Counted from the stretch's first letter, positions 34,721-43,157 are shown. The stretch: 43,335 nucleotides of DNA from Rhodanobacteraceae bacterium (GCA_025928585.1 JAICJG010000010.1:1-43335); one strand, 5' to 3'. Numbers and translations: made by a program. Notes: generated by a model not told the origin, from the letters alone.

Positions 34721-35683
34721 TTACTCGACCGCGACGGATTCCAGCAGCGCCTGGGCCAGCGCCTCGCGCGTCGCGCTGCGCGAGGGGATGAGTCGGTGGC
34801 CCGCGACACCGGTGAAAACCGCTTGCACGTCTTCCGGCAACACGAAGTCGCGATCGCCGAGCAGCGCCCAGGCGCGGGCGCAGGCGAGCAGGGACAGGCC
34901 GGCCCGCGGCGACAGCCCGGTCCGGATCTCGTGGTGCCTGCGGCTGGCGGCGAGCAGGGCCTGCACATAGTCGAGCAGGGCCGGGCTGGCGGTGACCGCA
35001 CGCACCTGCAGGCGCAGCGCCTGGATGTCGGCGCCGGTTAGGCAAGCCGACAGCCGGCCCACCATGCGGGAGCGGTCCTCGCCGGTCAGCAGCCTGCGCT
35101 CCGCTTCCGCGTTCGGATAATCGAGTGCGATCCGCAGCATGAAACGGTCCAGTTGCGAGTCGGGCAGCGGATACGTACCTGCCATGTCGAGCGGATTCTG
35201 GGTGGCGATCACGAAGAACGGCTGCTGCAGTGCACGGCTCGCACCGTCCACGGTGACCTGGCCCTCGGCCATCGCCTCCAGGAGCGCGCTTTGCGTCTTG
35301 GGGGTCGCGCGGTTGATTTCGTCGGCCAGCAGCAGTTGCGCGAAGATCGGTCCCGGCTGGAACCGGAACGAGTCGCTTTCGCGATCGAACACGCTGACCC
35401 CGACGATGTCGCTGGGCAGCAGGTCCGAGGTGAACTGGATGCGTCGGAAGCTGAGGCCGAGCGTGGCCGCCAGCGCGTGGGCGAGGGTGGTTTTGCCGAC
35501 CCCCGGCACGTCTTCCACCAGCAGGTGGCCGCCCGCGAGGAGGCATGCAAACGCCATCCGCACCGCCAGGTTCTTGCCGACCAGCACGTCGTTGACCTGC
35601 GCCAGGGCGGCATCCAGGCGGTGGCGGGGCGCACCCCGCTCGGGCGCGGGCATTTCGGTTGCAGTGACGACGCTCTGATCCAT
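34721..35683 (-). CDS. MoxR family AAA+ ATPase
   Basis: A 320-residue AAA+ chaperone-like ATPase. Walker A is GVGKTT (61-66), Walker B is LLLADEINRA (Asp121, Glu122), sensor 1 includes FFVIATQNPLDMAGTYPLPDSQLDRF, and the helical C-terminal lid is present (SPRAGLSLLACARAWALLGDRDFVLPEDV). The family remodels or activates partner proteins, here probably DUF58/TgpA. The open frame runs upstream to 35839. The ATG at 35683 is chosen for its normal length and because upstream sequence lacks homology. It is first of the three-gene unit. Confidence 0.94.
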   Translation of the reverse strand: MDQSVVTATEMPAPERGAPRHRLDAALAQVNDVLVGKNLAVRMAFACLLAGGHLLVEDVPGVGKTTLAHALAATLGLSFRRIQFTSDLLPSDIVGVSVFDRESDSFRFQPGPIFAQLLLADEINRATPKTQSALLEAMAEGQVTVDGASRALQQPFFVIATQNPLDMAGTYPLPDSQLDRFMLRIALDYPNAEAERRLLTGEDRSRMVGRLSACLTGADIQALRLQVRAVTASPALLDYVQALLAASRRHHEIRTGLSPRAGLSLLACARAWALLGDRDFVLPEDVQAVFTGVAGHRLIPSRSATREALAQALLESVAVE

Positions 35684-35825
35684 GGGATGCCTGAACCCGG
35701 ACTCGCGGAGAAAGTGTACGATGCCGCACGTCGCGGAAGGGCGAATGCGCGCCCAATCGCGGCGGACCGACTCGCCGTCGCACGCAGACAGCATTGGTTG
35801 CAGGGTTCGGTCCGGCTGCATCCCC

Positions 35826-36410
35826 TCAGGGAACGGCATGTCCCGCCTGGCGCAGGAGCCGCGCCAGGGCCATCAACGGCAGGCCGACGAGGGCCGTCGG
35901 GTCCTCCGTCTCGATGCGCTCGAACAGTGCGATGCCGGCGCCTTCGGACTTGAAGCTGCCGGCGCAATCGAACGGTTGTTCGCGGGCGAGGTAGCGATCG
36001 ACCTCGGGGCCCTCGAGGCCGCGGAAGAACACCCGGGTGTGGTCGAGTACTTCCCACCGGCACCCGTCGCGGCTGGTCGTCAGGCACACGCCGGTATAAA
36101 AATCGACGATTCGTCCGCTACTTGCGAGCAATTGTTCGCGCGCATTCTCGATATTGCCGGGCTTGTGCAGGATGCGGCCGTCCAGCGCGGCGACCTGGTC
36201 GGAGCCGATCACCAGCGCGTCGCCGAGGCTGGCCGAGGCCGCGCTCGCCTTGGCGGCTGCCAGGCGCCCGGCGCGGGCCGCCGGCGTTTCGTCCGGCAGT
36301 GGCCGTTCGTCCACCGCCGGCGCCACTTGTTCGAAATCGTCCAGCAGCCGGCGCAACAGGTCCGCGCGGTAGCGGGAGGTGGAAGCCAGCACGATGCGCG
36401 GGGCACTCAT
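35826..36410 (-). CDS. Maf-like nucleotide pyrophosphatase (YceF type)
   Basis: A 194-residue house-cleaning pyrophosphatase that removes modified nucleotides such as 7-methyl-GTP. The active-site start is IVLASTSRYRADLLRR. The second motif is GSDQVAALDGRILHKPGNIENAREQL, and FFRGLEGPEVDRYLAREQPFDCAGSFKSEGAG is also conserved. The STSRYR and DQVAAL forms point to the YceF (m7GTP) branch rather than the dTTP/UTP type. It is divergent from yceD, a pairing known in E. coli. It overlaps the upstream coiled-coil gene by 4 bases. Confidence 0.93.
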   Translation of the reverse strand: MSAPRIVLASTSRYRADLLRRLLDDFEQVAPAVDERPLPDETPAARAGRLAAAKASAASASLGDALVIGSDQVAALDGRILHKPGNIENAREQLLASSGRIVDFYTGVCLTTSRDGCRWEVLDHTRVFFRGLEGPEVDRYLAREQPFDCAGSFKSEGAGIALFERIETEDPTALVGLPLMALARLLRQAGHAVP

Positions 36411-36865
36411 TGCTGCGACAGGTCCTCGATTTTCTCGCGCACCGCGGTTTCGAGCGCGTGCTGCGCGGAAGCCAATTCGCGGAGTTGGCGCCCCAGCGCA
36501 CCGCGCGCCTTGCCGATCGCCCTGACCGCGGCGTCGAGCTCGTGCTGGTTGGCGCTGTCGGCTTGATCGCGCAGCCACAGCCGGTGCGCGAGGAGTTCGC
36601 GCAGCGCGGCGTCGACCGCCACGCGTGCCTCGGCCTCACCGGCTGCCGGCTGGTTCGGGCCCATCGACATCGATGCGTGGGCGCGGGCGAGGCGGGAGCG
36701 GCATTCCTTCAGGTCGTATTCGAGGCCATCCGCCTCAAGATACAGCGTGCGCAGCGCGCGCTGGTGGCGCACCTCGCGGACCAGCACGTAGATGATCACC
36801 GCGCAGGCAATCACGGCGAGCAGGGCGGGCAGGCCTACGGCGAGCAAGGTGGTGGGCAGTGACAT
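36407..36865 (-). CDS. Membrane-anchored coiled-coil protein, unknown function
   Basis: A 152-residue protein with one N-terminal helix (about 5-27, LPTTLLAVGLPALLAVIACA and onward) followed by long amphipathic helices with coiled-coil character (28-150: REVRHQRALRTLYLEADGLEYDLKECRSRLARAH, and GALGRQLRELASAQHALETAVREKI). I recognise no named family. It starts at ATG 36865, and the stop overlaps the maf start (ATGA), so it belongs to the same transcript. It is likely an inner-membrane protein with a cytoplasmic coiled coil. The divergent yceD gene starts 125 bases away. Confidence 0.75.
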   Translation of the reverse strand: MSLPTTLLAVGLPALLAVIACAVIIYVLVREVRHQRALRTLYLEADGLEYDLKECRSRLARAHASMSMGPNQPAAGEAEARVAVDAALRELLAHRLWLRDQADSANQHELDAAVRAIGKARGALGRQLRELASAQHALETAVREKIEDLSQQ

Positions 36866-36990
36866 CAGGAAATCGCTTGGCCGAGGGGCCCGATCGGCAG
36901 GCCCCCTTGTTGGCAAGCATGATACGGGCCACGCCGGATGGATGCTTCGCGGTTGACTTTGTGCAGTGCGGAATCTAGCATTCCCCGCTT

Positions 36991-37533
36991 ATGCCTGCGT
37001 CCCTGCCAGCGAGTGTGGACGCCGAACGCATGGTGACCGGGCGGCGGTCGTTCGAGGGCGTCCTGTCCGTCGCGGAGTTGCCGCGGCTGGTCGAGGCGCT
37101 GGCGGACGACCGGGGCGAAATTGCCTACAGGCTGGATTTCGGCCGGGGCGAACTCGGCGGTCCTCAATTGGCTATCCGGTTGCGGGCGGGGCTTACGCTC
37201 GAATGCCAACGGACCCTCGAACCGTTCGAATGGCCGGCCGTGGTGGAGACTCGGCTGGGGTTGCTCGCGAGCGAGGCGGAAGCCGCAGCGCTGCCGCCCG
37301 ACTGCGAGCCGCTTCTACTCGAGGACGGCTCGCTGTCGCCGCGGCGGGTCATCGAGGACGAATTGTTGTTGGCATTGCCGCTGGTGCCCGTCAAGCCCGG
37401 CAGCGAGATAATGCAGGGCGAATGGAGCGCGCCCGGACATGACCCGCGGGATGCGGAGCGAAGCGAACCGGCCACGCACCCCTTCGCGGGACTGCGCGAC
37501 CTGTTGGAAGCCCGCGACAAGAAGCATCGTTGA
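36991..37533 (+). CDS. yceD: YceD family protein (DUF177)
   Basis: A 180-residue DUF177 protein, associated throughout bacteria with rpmF and implicated in 23S rRNA or ribosome biogenesis. Segments typical of the family are FEGVLSVAELPRLVEAL, IAYRLDFGRGELGGPQLAIRLRAGLTLECQRTLEPFEWP and the acidic ILEDELLLALPLVPVKPGSE-like region (here VIEDELLLALPLVPVK). The tail HPFAGLRDLLEARDKK is conserved. rpmF follows, but 236 bases away rather than almost directly, because of an inserted block of hairpins. Confidence 0.93.
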   Translation: MPASLPASVDAERMVTGRRSFEGVLSVAELPRLVEALADDRGEIAYRLDFGRGELGGPQLAIRLRAGLTLECQRTLEPFEWPAVVETRLGLLASEAEAAALPPDCEPLLLEDGSLSPRRVIEDELLLALPLVPVKPGSEIMQGEWSAPGHDPRDAERSEPATHPFAGLRDLLEARDKKHR

Positions 37534-37539
37534 TTACCT

Positions 37540-37710
37540 GAGGGTGCCACCCGCACCCTCGGCACATGGATGCGCCGGCGCATCCGGTGCGTGCCACCGG
37601 GGCGGCAAACGTGACGCGGCTTTGCCCGCGGCCGTTTGTTTGCACTGCGCCCGCAGGAGCGGGCGCGAACGGCGGAGCCGGCCCGAAAAGGCGAATGCCA
37701 GGGATGGCAT
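37540..37710. repeat. Cluster of hairpins between yceD and rpmF
   Basis: At least four perfect hairpins: GAGGGTGC/GCACCCTC (37540-37560), the 18-base palindrome GGATGCGCCGGCGCATCC (37568-37585), GCGCCCGC/GCGGGCGC with loop AGGA (37647-37666), and ATGCC/GGCAT with loop AGGGAT (37695-37710). The last is preceded by GGCGGAGCC and GGCCCG, matching the block at 21839. Some may modulate rpmF expression. Confidence 0.7.
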
Positions 37711-37769
37711 GAGTAAACCGCGACACGATGTCCGGTTTTGCAATTTGAACACACTTCAGGAGAGCCATC

Positions 37770-37964
37770 ATGGCCGTTGCCAAGAGCCGCAAATCCCCCT
37801 CACGACGTGGCATGCGCCGTTCGCACGACGCGCTGACCCAGGTCCAGCTCGCCACCGATTCGACGTCGGGCGAGATCCACCGCCGCCATCACATCACCAA
37901 GGACGGCTACTACCGCGGCCGCAAGGTGATCGAGGACAAACAGGCGGTCGTCGACGAGGACTGA
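37770..37964 (+). CDS. rpmF: 50S ribosomal protein L32
   Basis: A 64-residue ribosomal protein with the typical start [22 protein letters not shown]. The zinc-binding cysteines of many L32 proteins are absent: the middle reads [18 protein letters not shown], as in E. coli-type L32. AGGAG lies 8 bases before the ATG. It is followed by fabH, with 192 bases between and no plsX. Confidence 0.96.
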   Translation: MAVAKSRKSPSRRGMRRSHDALTQVQLATDSTSGEIHRRHHITKDGYYRGRKVIEDKQAVVDED

Positions 37965-38054
37965 GGTCCTCGGCAAGAAGGCATCAGACCTGCGTGCGCC
38001 GCGCGGCGAACACGGGGCATTCACGTGGCTCTGCCCCCTTGGGTGAGGGGGGTG

Positions 38055-38077
38055 GTCGAACCGTGCCGCGGTTCGAC
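38055..38077. repeat. Hairpin between rpmF and fabH
   Basis: GTCGAACCG (38055-38063) pairs perfectly with CGGTTCGAC (38069-38077) around TGCCG. There is no T-run; the function is unknown. The rest of the 192-base gap shows only the fabH ribosome-binding site. Confidence 0.55.
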
Positions 38078-38156
38078 GAGGGTTGTGGGGGTGTACGACG
38101 TGGAAGCGAAGCGTAAGCCGACAGGTGGAATCGCATCGTTTCCGGAGGACCGCACC

Positions 38157-39125
38157 TTGACCTACGCCCGTATTGTCGCCACCGGCAGCGCGTTGCCCGA
38201 ACGCGTGGTCACCAATGCCGACCTCGAGAAGATCGTCGATACCAGCGACGAGTGGATCCGCACGCGCACGGGAATCCGAGAGCGCCGGGTTGCCGCGGAC
38301 GGCGAGACCACCGGCGACCTCGCATTCCGGGCCGCCGAGCAGGCGTTGCACGACGCGGGCATCAAGGGGTCCGACCTCGACCTGATGGTGCTCGGCACCA
38401 CCACGCCGGACTTCATTTTCCCGGCGACCGCATGCCTGATCCAGGACCGCCTCGGCGCGAACGGCTGCATGGCGTTCGACGTCAACGCCGCGTGTTCGGG
38501 CTTCATGTACGCGCTCGGCATCGCCAACAATTTCGTGCGCACGGGACAGTGCAAGCGCGCGCTGGTGATGGGTGCGGAAACCCTGACGCGCATGGTCGAC
38601 TGGAGCGAGCGCGAGACCTGCGTGCTGTTCGGCGACGGCGCGGGCGCGGTGGTGCTGGAAGCGTCCGCAGAGCCTGGCATCCTCGCGACCTGCCTGCATG
38701 CGGACGGTGGCTACCGGCACCTCCTGTACAACCCGGTGGGCGTCTCGGCCGGATTCCGGGACGAGAAGAACCACGGCGTCAGGATCAAGATGAGCGGCCG
38801 GGAGGTCTTCAAGGTCGCCGTCAAGACGCTTGATGCCCTGGTGGAGGAAACGCTGCAGGCGGCGAACCTGCACCCGGACCAGCTCGACTGGCTGATTCCC
38901 CACCAGGCCAATCTCCGGATCATCGAAGCGACCGCCAAGCGCCTCGGCATGTCGATGGAGCAGGTGATCGTCACCGTCGACAAGCACGCCAACACGTCGT
39001 CCGGATCGGTTCCGCTGGCGCTGGATGCCGCGGTGCGTTCGGGCAAGGTCAAGCGCGGGCAGAACCTCTTGCTGGAAGCGTTCGGCGGCGGGTTTACCTG
39101 GGCGTCCGCGATGGTGCGCTTTTAG
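38157..39125 (+). CDS. fabH: Beta-ketoacyl-ACP synthase III
   Basis: A 322-residue initiating condensing enzyme that joins acetyl-CoA with malonyl-ACP. The thiolase-fold triad is Cys113 (NAACSGFMYAL), His249 (IPHQANLRI) and Asn279 (HANTSSGS). The C terminus GGGFTWASAMVRF is typical. The open frame extends to 38025, but the start is the TTG at 38157: a GGAGGA site lies 8 bases before it, and the protein then begins MTYARIVATGSALPER, matching the family. The upstream 44 codons are spurious. It begins the fabH-fabD-fabG-acpP-fabF operon. Confidence 0.94.
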   Translation: MTYARIVATGSALPERVVTNADLEKIVDTSDEWIRTRTGIRERRVAADGETTGDLAFRAAEQALHDAGIKGSDLDLMVLGTTTPDFIFPATACLIQDRLGANGCMAFDVNAACSGFMYALGIANNFVRTGQCKRALVMGAETLTRMVDWSERETCVLFGDGAGAVVLEASAEPGILATCLHADGGYRHLLYNPVGVSAGFRDEKNHGVRIKMSGREVFKVAVKTLDALVEETLQAANLHPDQLDWLIPHQANLRIIEATAKRLGMSMEQVIVTVDKHANTSSGSVPLALDAAVRSGKVKRGQNLLLEAFGGGFTWASAMVRF

Positions 39126-39199
39126 TGCGATGGTCCCTGATCGCTGCGCAATCGAGCTGTCTGTCGCATCGAGACCGTCGCGTCAGTGAGCACCAGAAC

Positions 39200-39240
39200 G
39201 GCCCTCCATGGCCCGACTTTCCACACCAGCCGTTTCGGGC
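39200..39240. repeat. Repeat between fabH and fabD
   Basis: A short hairpin GGCC-CTCCAT-GGCC (39200-39213) is followed by a 26-base motif GACTTTCCACACCAGCCG plus TTTCGGGC (39215-39240). The latter recurs before acpP at 41149-41174 with 22 of 26 bases identical. Confidence 0.6.
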
Positions 39241-39266
39241 AGAGACGCAAAGAGGCTTTTTCACCC

Positions 39267-40253
39267 ATGAGCGACAAGACATCGAACGATCGGGTCCCCG
39301 GTCCCCGGTCCCCGGTCCCGCAACTCGCTTTCGTGTTCCCGGGCCAGGGTTCCCAGGCGGTCGGGATGCTCGCCGAACTCGGCGCGGAATTTCCCGAAGT
39401 CCGCAAGACTTTTGACGAGGCATCCGAAGGCGCGGGGCTCGACCTGTGGGAACTGTCGCAGCGAGGTCCGGAAGACGAACTCGGCAAGACCGAAAACACC
39501 CAGCCGGCATTGCTGGCCGCGAGCGTCGCGGTGTGGCAGGTCTGGCTCGCCCAGGGCGGCCCGGTGCCGGCACAAATGGCGGGACACAGCCTCGGCGAAT
39601 ATTCGGCGCTGGTATGCGCGAGTGCACTGCCGCTGCGCGAAGCCGCGGCCCTGGTCGCCGAACGCGGCCGGTTGATGCAGGCTGCGGTACCGGCCGGCAT
39701 CGGTGCGATGGCAGCCGTGCTGGGTGCCGACGACGAGCTGATCCAGGAAGTCTGCCGGGAGGTTTCCGCCGAGCAGATCGTGACGCCGGCGAACTACAAC
39801 AGTCCCGGACAGCTGGTGATCGCGGGCCACGCGGGCGCGGTCGATCGCGCTATCCAGCGACTGGCCGAGCGCGGCGTGCGCAAGGTCGTCAAACTCGCCG
39901 TGTCGGTTCCCTCGCACACGCCCCTGATGCGCGAAGCCGCCCAGCAATTGGCCGCAAAGATGGCCGGACTTCCCTGGCAGGTGCCGGTGATCCCGGTACT
40001 GCAGAACGCCGATGCCAAGGGGCACGTCGGCATCGAGTTCATCCGCGCGGCGCTCGAACGCCAGTTGTACATGCCGGTGCTGTGGACCGACACGGTGCAG
40101 TCGCTGGTGCGCGGCGGTGCCACGAAGATCTTCGAATGCGGCCCCGGCAAGGTACTTTCGGGGCTGTGCAAGCGCATCGACAAGGGCATCGACGCGCGCC
40201 CTCTCGGCACGCCCGCCGAACTGCGCGCGGCGCTCGCGGAGGTGCAGTCATGA
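39267..40253 (+). CDS. fabD: Malonyl-CoA:ACP transacylase with repeat-derived N terminus
   Basis: A 328-residue enzyme that moves malonyl from CoA to ACP. The core begins LAFVFPGQGSQAVGML. The active serine is in GHSLGEYSALVCA, and GPGKVLSGLCKR is typical of the C terminus. Residues 9-18 (RVPGPRSPVP) are encoded by the 7-base tandem repeat at 39293-39319 and are not family sequence. The ATG at 39267 is the best start, although GAGG lies about 12 bases before it. The stop overlaps fabG by 4 bases (ATGA). A downstream alternative start is not obvious. Confidence 0.95.
   Translation: MSDKTSNDRVPGPRSPVPQLAFVFPGQGSQAVGMLAELGAEFPEVRKTFDEASEGAGLDLWELSQRGPEDELGKTENTQPALLAASVAVWQVWLAQGGPVPAQMAGHSLGEYSALVCASALPLREAAALVAERGRLMQAAVPAGIGAMAAVLGADDELIQEVCREVSAEQIVTPANYNSPGQLVIAGHAGAVDRAIQRLAERGVRKVVKLAVSVPSHTPLMREAAQQLAAKMAGLPWQVPVIPVLQNADAKGHVGIEFIRAALERQLYMPVLWTDTVQSLVRGGATKIFECGPGKVLSGLCKRIDKGIDARPLGTPAELRAALAEVQS
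39293..39319. repeat. GGTCCCC heptamer tandem repeat inside fabD
   Basis: Three full GGTCCCC units (39293-39299, 39300-39306, 39307-39313) and a partial fourth lie within codons 9-18 of fabD. A change of one unit would shift the reading frame. Confidence 0.85.
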
Positions 40254-40993
40254 GCGGCGTGCTGGAAGGTGAAATCGCGCTGGTCACCGGCGCCTCGCGC
40301 GGCATCGGGGCCGCGATCGCGGACGAACTCGCCGCACAGGGCGCCAGAGTGATTGGCACCGCGACGTCCGAAAGCGGGGCGCAGGCCATCGCGCAGCGGC
40401 TCTCCGCCCACGGCGGCGATGGCCGCGTACTGGACGTCACCGATGGCGCGTCGGTCGAGGCGCTGATCGGGGCGATCGTCAAGCAGCACGGCGGCCTCTC
40501 GATCCTCGTCAACAACGCGGGCATCACCCGCGACCAGTTGCTGATGCGCATGAAGGACGAGGACTGGCAGGTGATCCTCGACACCAACCTCACTTCCGTC
40601 TATCGCACGTCCAAGGCGGTGATGCGCACGATGATGAAGGCGCGCAAGGGCCGCATCGTCAACATCGCCTCCGTGGTCGGCGTGACCGGCAATCCCGGCC
40701 AGACCAATTACGCCGCGGCCAAGGCCGGCATCATCGCGTTCTCGAAATCGCTGGCGCGCGAGGTCGGCTCGCGCGGCATCACGGTGAATGTGGTGGCGCC
40801 CGGTTTCATTGATACCGACATGACGCGCGCACTCTCCGAGGACCAGCGCAAGGCGCTGGAAGGCACGATCGCGCTGGGGCGGCTGGGCGAACCGGCGGAC
40901 ATCGCGAAGGCGGTGGCGTTCCTGGCGTCGCCGGCTGCGAATTACATCACCGGCGAGACGATGCACGTCAATGGCGGCATGTACATGGCATGA
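40250..40993 (+). CDS. fabG: 3-oxoacyl-ACP reductase
   Basis: A 247-residue short-chain dehydrogenase that reduces beta-ketoacyl-ACP with NADPH. The Rossmann motif is TGASRGIGAAIADEL (14-28). NNAG is in ILVNNAGITRD, and the active Ser-Tyr-Lys is visible in IVNIASVVG and NYAAAKAG. The C-terminal GGMYMA is typical of FabG. It overlaps fabD by 4 bases. acpP follows 390 bases downstream across a region with its own promoter and repeats. Confidence 0.97.
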   Translation: MSGVLEGEIALVTGASRGIGAAIADELAAQGARVIGTATSESGAQAIAQRLSAHGGDGRVLDVTDGASVEALIGAIVKQHGGLSILVNNAGITRDQLLMRMKDEDWQVILDTNLTSVYRTSKAVMRTMMKARKGRIVNIASVVGVTGNPGQTNYAAAKAGIIAFSKSLAREVGSRGITVNVVAPGFIDTDMTRALSEDQRKALEGTIALGRLGEPADIAKAVAFLASPAANYITGETMHVNGGMYMA

Positions 40994-41074
40994 CTTTGCG
41001 ATCATGCTTGATCGCATTTCCGCTTTGTGTTCCAAAAATTCAACGCGAGCAACCATCCGGGGTGCTGGCGCCGG

Positions 41075-41174
41075 CCCGGCCCTCCCTGGCCGGGCGCCCG
41101 GTCGGGCACGCCACGCACCGGCATCGCGCAAGCGCCCGCCTTCGCCCTGACTTTCCATGCCAGCCGCTCCGGGC
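41075..41174. repeat. Repeat region upstream of acpP
   Basis: A 7-bp hairpin CCCGGCC/GGCCGGG with loop CTCCCT (41075-41094) is followed by the 26-base motif GACTTTCCATGCCAGCCG plus CTCCGGGC (41149-41174) shared with 39215-39240. The 390-base gap 40994-41383 also holds the acpP promoter; no gene is seen. Confidence 0.6.
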
Positions 41175-41184
41175 CGGGTAATGG

Positions 41185-41213
41185 TTCAATTGGGCTCCGG
41201 AACCGGGTAATAT
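41185..41213 (+). promoter_or_regulatory. Candidate acpP promoter
   Basis: TTCAAT (41185-41190) and TAATAT (41208-41213) are 17 bases apart in otherwise GC-rich DNA, followed by about 170 bases of leader before acpP. The match to consensus is moderate. A separate strong promoter for acpP is common. Confidence 0.4.
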
Positions 41214-41383
41214 GGCGTCTTTCGTGCCGCGGTCGCAGCGCGGAAGGTCGTCGCGGAATGCCACACGGAACCGTTGTGGGCCGGCTTGAACTTGTACCCT
41301 GCGGATCCAGGTGGACACGCATGGGGTAATGGGGAAGGGCAGTGCCCGACCTCGAATGCATTTGTCCCGGGAGGCACTGTCAC

Positions 41384-41623
41384 ATGAGCAGCATCGAAGA
41401 GCGCGTCAAGAAGATCGTGGTGGATCAGCTGGGGGTCAAGGAAGAGGATGTCACGCCGAACGCTTCGTTCGTCGACGATCTGGGTGCGGACTCGCTGGAT
41501 ACGGTGGAACTGGTGATGGCTCTCGAAGAGGAATTCGAGACCGAGATCCCCGACGAGGAAGCCGAAAAGATCACCACCGTGCAGCAGGCGGTGGATTACA
41601 TCAAGGCGCACGTCAAGTCCTGA
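41384..41623 (+). CDS. acpP: Acyl carrier protein
   Basis: A 79-residue acidic four-helix carrier of fatty-acyl chains. The phosphopantetheine serine is Ser37 in [21 protein letters not shown]. The rest follows the family ([23 protein letters not shown] at the start, [16 protein letters not shown] near the end). GGGAGG lies 9 bases before the ATG. A terminator-like hairpin is downstream, consistent with the high, separate expression usual for acpP. Confidence 0.98.
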   Translation: MSSIEERVKKIVVDQLGVKEEDVTPNASFVDDLGADSLDTVELVMALEEEFETEIPDEEAEKITTVQQAVDYIKAHVKS

Positions 41624-41679
41624 GCCCGGTTCCCGGCGCACGCCCCACGGCGGCGCGACGGTCGGGTCTGTCGGTCCGG

Positions 41680-41710
41680 AAGCTGCGCCTTCGTGCGCAG
41701 CTTTCGTTTT
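41680..41710 (+). terminator. Terminator-like hairpin after acpP
   Basis: AAGCTGCGC (41680-41688) pairs with GCGCAGCTT (41695-41703) around CTTCGT, followed by CGTTTT. The T-run is short, so it may act as a partial terminator or attenuator, lowering fabF relative to acpP. Confidence 0.65.
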
Positions 41711-41902
41711 GATGGGCCCTCCAACTGTGCGCCGGAGTATGGCGCCTGGCGAAACGCGAGCGATGCCCCATGCAGACCTTCATTTCGAAGGTGCGGAAGC
41801 GTGGGCCATGGAGCCAGCGCTGCTGCGCGCGCCGCCTGACACAACCGCTGCGAAAGCAATGCGGTGGCTTGGCGTGGCGTTGAAAGGCCCTGAGGAGTTC
41901 CC

Positions 41903-43141
41903 ATGAACAAACGGCGTGTGGTGGTCACCGGCCTGGGTACGGTTTCGCCCGTCGGCAACGACGTGGCGACGGCATGGAAGAACGTGGTCGAAGGCCGCAG
42001 CGGGATCGGGCCGATCACCCACTTCGATCCAGGTCCCTTCCCCACCCGAATCGCGGGCGAGGTGAAGGATTTCGATCCGGCCGCGTACATCGCTGCGAAG
42101 GACGTCAAGAAGACCGACACCTTCATCCACTACGGCATTGCCGCAGGCACCCAGGCGCTGCGCGATTCCGGGCTGGAAGTGACGGAGTCGAATGCTCCGC
42201 GCATCGGCATTGCGGTGGGTGCGGGCATCGGTGGCATCGCCAGCATCGAGCGCACGGCCATCGCCTATCACGAAGGCGGGCCCCGCAAGATCTCGCCGTT
42301 CTTCGTGCCGGGCTCGATCATCAACATGGTGTCGGGCAATCTCGCCATCATGCATGGGCTGAAGGGACCGAATATCGCCTGCGTCACCGCCTGCGCCACC
42401 GCGACGCACAACATCGGCCTGGCGATGCGGATGATCCAGTATGGGGATGCCGACGCGATGCTGACCGGCGGCGCGGAGTTCTCGGTCACCCCCACCGCGA
42501 TCGGTGGGTTCTGCTCGGCGCGCGCGATGACGACGCGCAACGACGAACCGACGCGCGCCAGCCGCCCGTGGGACAAGGACCGCGACGGCTTCGTACTGTC
42601 GGACGGTTCCGGGGTGCTGATGCTCGAGGAATACGAGCACGCCAGGGCACGTGGCGCGAACATCTACGGCGAACTTGCCGGATTCGGGATGAGCGACGAC
42701 GCCTATCACATCACCGCGCCGAGCGAGGGCGGCGAGGGCGCGGCACGCTGCATGGAAAACACGTTGAAGGACGCCGGCGTCAATCCGGAACAGGTGCAGT
42801 ACATCAACGCGCACGGCACGTCGACTCCCCTGGGGGACGTGGGCGAGGTGCTGGCCGCCAAGCGCGTGTTCGGAGAGTACGCGAAGAAGCTCGCGGTGAG
42901 CTCCACCAAATCGGTGACCGGCCACCTGCTCGGCGCGGCCGGCGGCGTGGAGGCGATCTATACCCTGCTCGCGATGCGCGACGGCGTGCTGCCGCCGACC
43001 ATCAACCTCGACCAGCCGGGCGAGGGTTGCGATCTGGACTTCGTGCCGAACACCGCCCGCGACGGCAAGATCGACATCGCGCTATCCAACTCCTTCGGCT
43101 TCGGCGGCACCAATGGAACGTTGTTGTTCAAGCGGATCTGA
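41903..43141 (+). CDS. fabF: Beta-ketoacyl-ACP synthase II
   Basis: A 412-residue elongating condensing enzyme. The active cysteine is Cys164 in [14 protein letters not shown], and the two histidines are in [12 protein letters not shown] and [13 protein letters not shown]. The C terminus [17 protein letters not shown] is typical. The GAGGAG site lies 7 bases before the ATG. It ends the fab operon in this window. The 279 bases between acpP and fabF hold a terminator-like hairpin and one short open frame I do not accept as a gene. Confidence 0.97.
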   Translation: MNKRRVVVTGLGTVSPVGNDVATAWKNVVEGRSGIGPITHFDPGPFPTRIAGEVKDFDPAAYIAAKDVKKTDTFIHYGIAAGTQALRDSGLEVTESNAPRIGIAVGAGIGGIASIERTAIAYHEGGPRKISPFFVPGSIINMVSGNLAIMHGLKGPNIACVTACATATHNIGLAMRMIQYGDADAMLTGGAEFSVTPTAIGGFCSARAMTTRNDEPTRASRPWDKDRDGFVLSDGSGVLMLEEYEHARARGANIYGELAGFGMSDDAYHITAPSEGGEGAARCMENTLKDAGVNPEQVQYINAHGTSTPLGDVGEVLAAKRVFGEYAKKLAVSSTKSVTGHLLGAAGGVEAIYTLLAMRDGVLPPTINLDQPGEGCDLDFVPNTARDGKIDIALSNSFGFGGTNGTLLFKRI

Positions 43142-43157
43142 GCGGCCTTCGTTGCGC

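Noticed and set aside
38025-38156. Upstream extension of the fabH frame from a GTG
   Set aside because: The TTG at 38157 has a near-perfect GGAGGA site and yields the normal FabH N terminus; the extension has no similarity.
41709-41906. 65-codon frame between acpP and fabF overlapping the fabF ATG by 4 bases
   Set aside because: The ATGA overlap is suggestive, but it starts inside the terminator T-run and has no ribosome-binding site and no recognisable domain. I treat it as chance.
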